Below, piece after piece: positions 30,368 through 31,701 of a stretch of 31,701 nucleotides of DNA. Position 1 is the first letter of the stretch, and each line of letters opens with the position of its first letter. The position numbers were made by a program, and so were the translations under genes. The stretch is from Azoarcus sp. (GTDB lineage: Bacteria; Pseudomonadota; Gammaproteobacteria; Burkholderiales; Rhodocyclaceae), in the NCBI GenBank assembly GCA_023230755.1, contig JALNWS010000023.1, positions 1-31,701 of the forward strand, in the 5' to 3' direction. The notes under the pieces are model-generated. The model did not search any database, was not told the origin of the DNA, and saw only the letters and a program-made list of their open reading frames with translations.

Positions 30368-31015
30368 TCAGGCGTTTGAGAGTTCGTCGAGCGCGCGGCC
30401 AAGGTGAGACTGATCGCCCCAGCTGATCAATTGCCACTGACCGGCGTGGTGGGAAATCCAGTTCAGAGCAGCATTCGGAATGCTGAAGTCACGTGGTGCG
30501 TCCAGCGACTTGCCGGTGCTCAGGCGGTGAATGATGTCGAGCACGCCACCATGGGTGACGATCAGAACTTGCTCACCCGGATGACGCTCGACGATTTCAG
30601 TCAGGGTTTGGGCAATGCGCGCGGCGAACGCGGTCAGGCTTTCGCCGCCTTCTGAAAAGGTGAAGCCGGCATCACGGCGCAGGAAGCGGGCGTAGTCTTC
30701 CGGGAAGCGAGCCTGCGCTTCCTCATACGTCAGCCCCTGAAAATGACCGTAATGGCGTTCCCGCAGGCCGGGGTGGGCGTTGATGGTGCGCTCGGTGTCG
30801 GGCCAGATGCAGGCAGCGGTGCGTCGAGCACGCTGCAGGTCGCTGCTGTAGGCGGCTGCGAATCGCTGCCCCGCAAGGGCTTGGCCCGTTGCCTGCGCCT
30901 GGGCGATGCCGTTCTCGTTCAGCTCAATGTCGAGATGTCCCTGGAGACGCCTTTCGGCGTTCCAGGTGGTTTCGCCGTGCCGGACAATGCACAGGCGGGT
31001 GAGCGGTTTTTCCAT
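30368..31015 (-). CDS. Histidine phosphatase family protein
   Basis: The 215-residue protein has the phosphoglycerate-mutase-like fold, with CIVRHGETTWNAERRLQGHLD at the N-terminus (phospho-acceptor His). SSDLQRARRTA, LRERHYGHFQGLTYEEA and the second catalytic histidine in VLIVTHGGVLDII follow. It lacks the long insertions of true GpmA. Candidates include alpha-ribazole phosphatase (CobC-type) or a general phosphatase such as GpmB/PhoE; the sequence does not choose. The ATG at 31015 fits the family N-terminus. It is 10 bp downstream of the TRAP permease stop and likely co-transcribed with it. Confidence 0.9.
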   Translation of the reverse strand: MEKPLTRLCIVRHGETTWNAERRLQGHLDIELNENGIAQAQATGQALAGQRFAAAYSSDLQRARRTAACIWPDTERTINAHPGLRERHYGHFQGLTYEEAQARFPEDYARFLRRDAGFTFSEGGESLTAFAARIAQTLTEIVERHPGEQVLIVTHGGVLDIIHRLSTGKSLDAPRDFSIPNAALNWISHHAGQWQLISWGDQSHLGRALDELSNA

Positions 31016-31025
31016 GCGCCCGATC

Positions 31026-31701
31026 TTACCATCCGCTTGGTGAGTCCGCAGGTGCGCCCCAGCCCCCACCCGACGTGGGTGCTTCGATCTCGATGGTGTT
31101 CAGATCCACCTTCACTGCGGCATCGAGGTTTCCGGTGACAAGTTGCGGGAAGATGATGATCAAGGCCAGCACGAAGATCTGGATCAGCACAAATGGTATC
31201 GAGCCGCGATAGATCTGGGTGGTCTTCACCGGTTCTATTCGTTTTCCGGTCACCCTGTCGAGGAACGCGCTGACCGGGGCGACGCTGCGCAGATAGAACA
31301 GCGCGAAGCCGAATGGTGGCGTCAGGAAGGACGTCTGCATGTTGATTGCAATCATCACGCCAAACCAGATCAGGTCGACACCGAGCTTGTCTGCGACCGG
31401 GGCCAGCAAGGGCAGCAGGATGAAGGCGATCTCGAAGAAGTCGAGGAAGAAGCCAAGACCGAAGATGATCATGTTCACAAAGATCAGGAAACCGATCTGC
31501 CCGCCAGGCAGCTTGTCGAACAGGTGCTCGACCCAGTGCTGGCCGTCAACCGCGGTAAAGGTAAAGCTGAAAATCGTGGAGCCGATCAGGATGAAGAGCA
31601 CGAAGCACGACAGGCGGGTTGTCGACTCGAGCGCCTGCTTCAGTGTCGGCAGGTCAAGGCGTTTGCGCACTGCGGCAAGCAGGAGGGCGCCGACAGCGCC
31701 C
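31026..31701 (-). CDS. TRAP transporter large permease (DctM type), C-terminal part
   Basis: This is the C-terminal part (about 225 residues) of the large membrane subunit of a tripartite ATP-independent periplasmic transporter, which moves organic acids using ion gradients. The gene runs off the right edge, so its true start is not seen; the frame is open to 31701 and reads GAVGALLLAAVRKRL. Visible membrane helices include LSCFVLFILIGSTIFSF, the IGFLIFVNMIIFGLGFFLDFFEI block and VLIQIFVLALIIIFP. The motif NMQTSFLTPPFGFALFYLR is typical of DctM proteins. The sequence is closest to the mannitol/chloroaromatic-type group, but the substrate is not determined. Confidence 0.92.
   Translation of the reverse strand, partial: GAVGALLLAAVRKRLDLPTLKQALESTTRLSCFVLFILIGSTIFSFTFTAVDGQHWVEHLFDKLPGGQIGFLIFVNMIIFGLGFFLDFFEIAFILLPLLAPVADKLGVDLIWFGVMIAINMQTSFLTPPFGFALFYLRSVAPVSAFLDRVTGKRIEPVKTTQIYRGSIPFVLIQIFVLALIIIFPQLVTGNLDAAVKVDLNTIEIEAPTSGGGWGAPADSPSGW

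Noticed and set aside
1..31701. Defence island, prophage, CRISPR array or integrated element
   Set aside because: I found no direct-repeat array, integrase, transposase or tRNA attachment site, and all regions look like ordinary core chromosome.

Overview
The window reads as core chromosome of a high-GC betaproteobacterium, most likely Rhodocyclales (Azoarcus/Aromatoleum/Thauera type). This rests on recalled protein resemblance and gene order (yibN-grxC-secB-gpsA opposite gpmA-envC-ctpA; glyA-nrdR-ribD; divergent bioB/comF), not on a database search. Genes are densely packed on both strands. I saw no tRNA, rRNA, insertion sequence, prophage or CRISPR array. No gene-free stretch exceeds 300 bases; the longest are 5601-5776 and 974-1134.

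Layout. 1-3206 (minus): the N-terminal part of transketolase, phosphoribulokinase, a small unknown protein and an inositol-monophosphatase-family enzyme. The first two are Calvin-cycle/pentose-phosphate enzymes, but no RuBisCO gene is in view. 3336-9001 (plus): rsmE, a two-domain polyphosphate:AMP phosphotransferase, argA, a PAS-PAS-GGDEF diguanylate cyclase and yggX, closed by a bidirectional terminator. 9097-11801 (minus): moeA, rpiA and phoU, probably one transcript. 11934-15476: a DUF455 ferritin-like protein (+), diheme cytochrome c4 (-), engB (+), a strongly structured small RNA on the minus strand, and hemB (+). 15496-18085 (minus): bioB, bioC and a HAD nucleotidase, divergent from comF and trmL (18144-19348, +). 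19394-22383 (minus): a probable six-gene operon arsR-rhodanese-grxC-secB-SH3 protein-gpsA. 22510-27350 (plus): gpmA, envC, ctpA, an unknown HMA-like protein and moeB. 27347-31701 (minus): glyA-nrdR-ribD, a histidine phosphatase and the C-terminal part of a TRAP transporter permease.

Most genes are housekeeping: central carbon metabolism, cofactor synthesis (biotin, heme, riboflavin, molybdopterin), ribosome and tRNA modification, cell division and protein export. The most unusual element is the intergenic RNA between engB and hemB. It forms four abutting stem-loops, and one 11-base loop carries UCACCUCC, the same sequence as the anti-Shine-Dalgarno end of 16S rRNA. Its terminator is shared with the last codons of engB. 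Second is an ArsR-family regulator whose cysteine spacing (Cys36/Cys102) matches persulfide sensors and which heads an operon starting with a rhodanese. Third is a consensus-like bioB promoter with an inverted repeat between its -35 and -10 boxes. Possible leaderless starts (rsmE, DUF455), a hairpin plus T-run in front of hemB, and a perfect 17-bp inverted repeat inside the end of the IMPase gene also merit checking.
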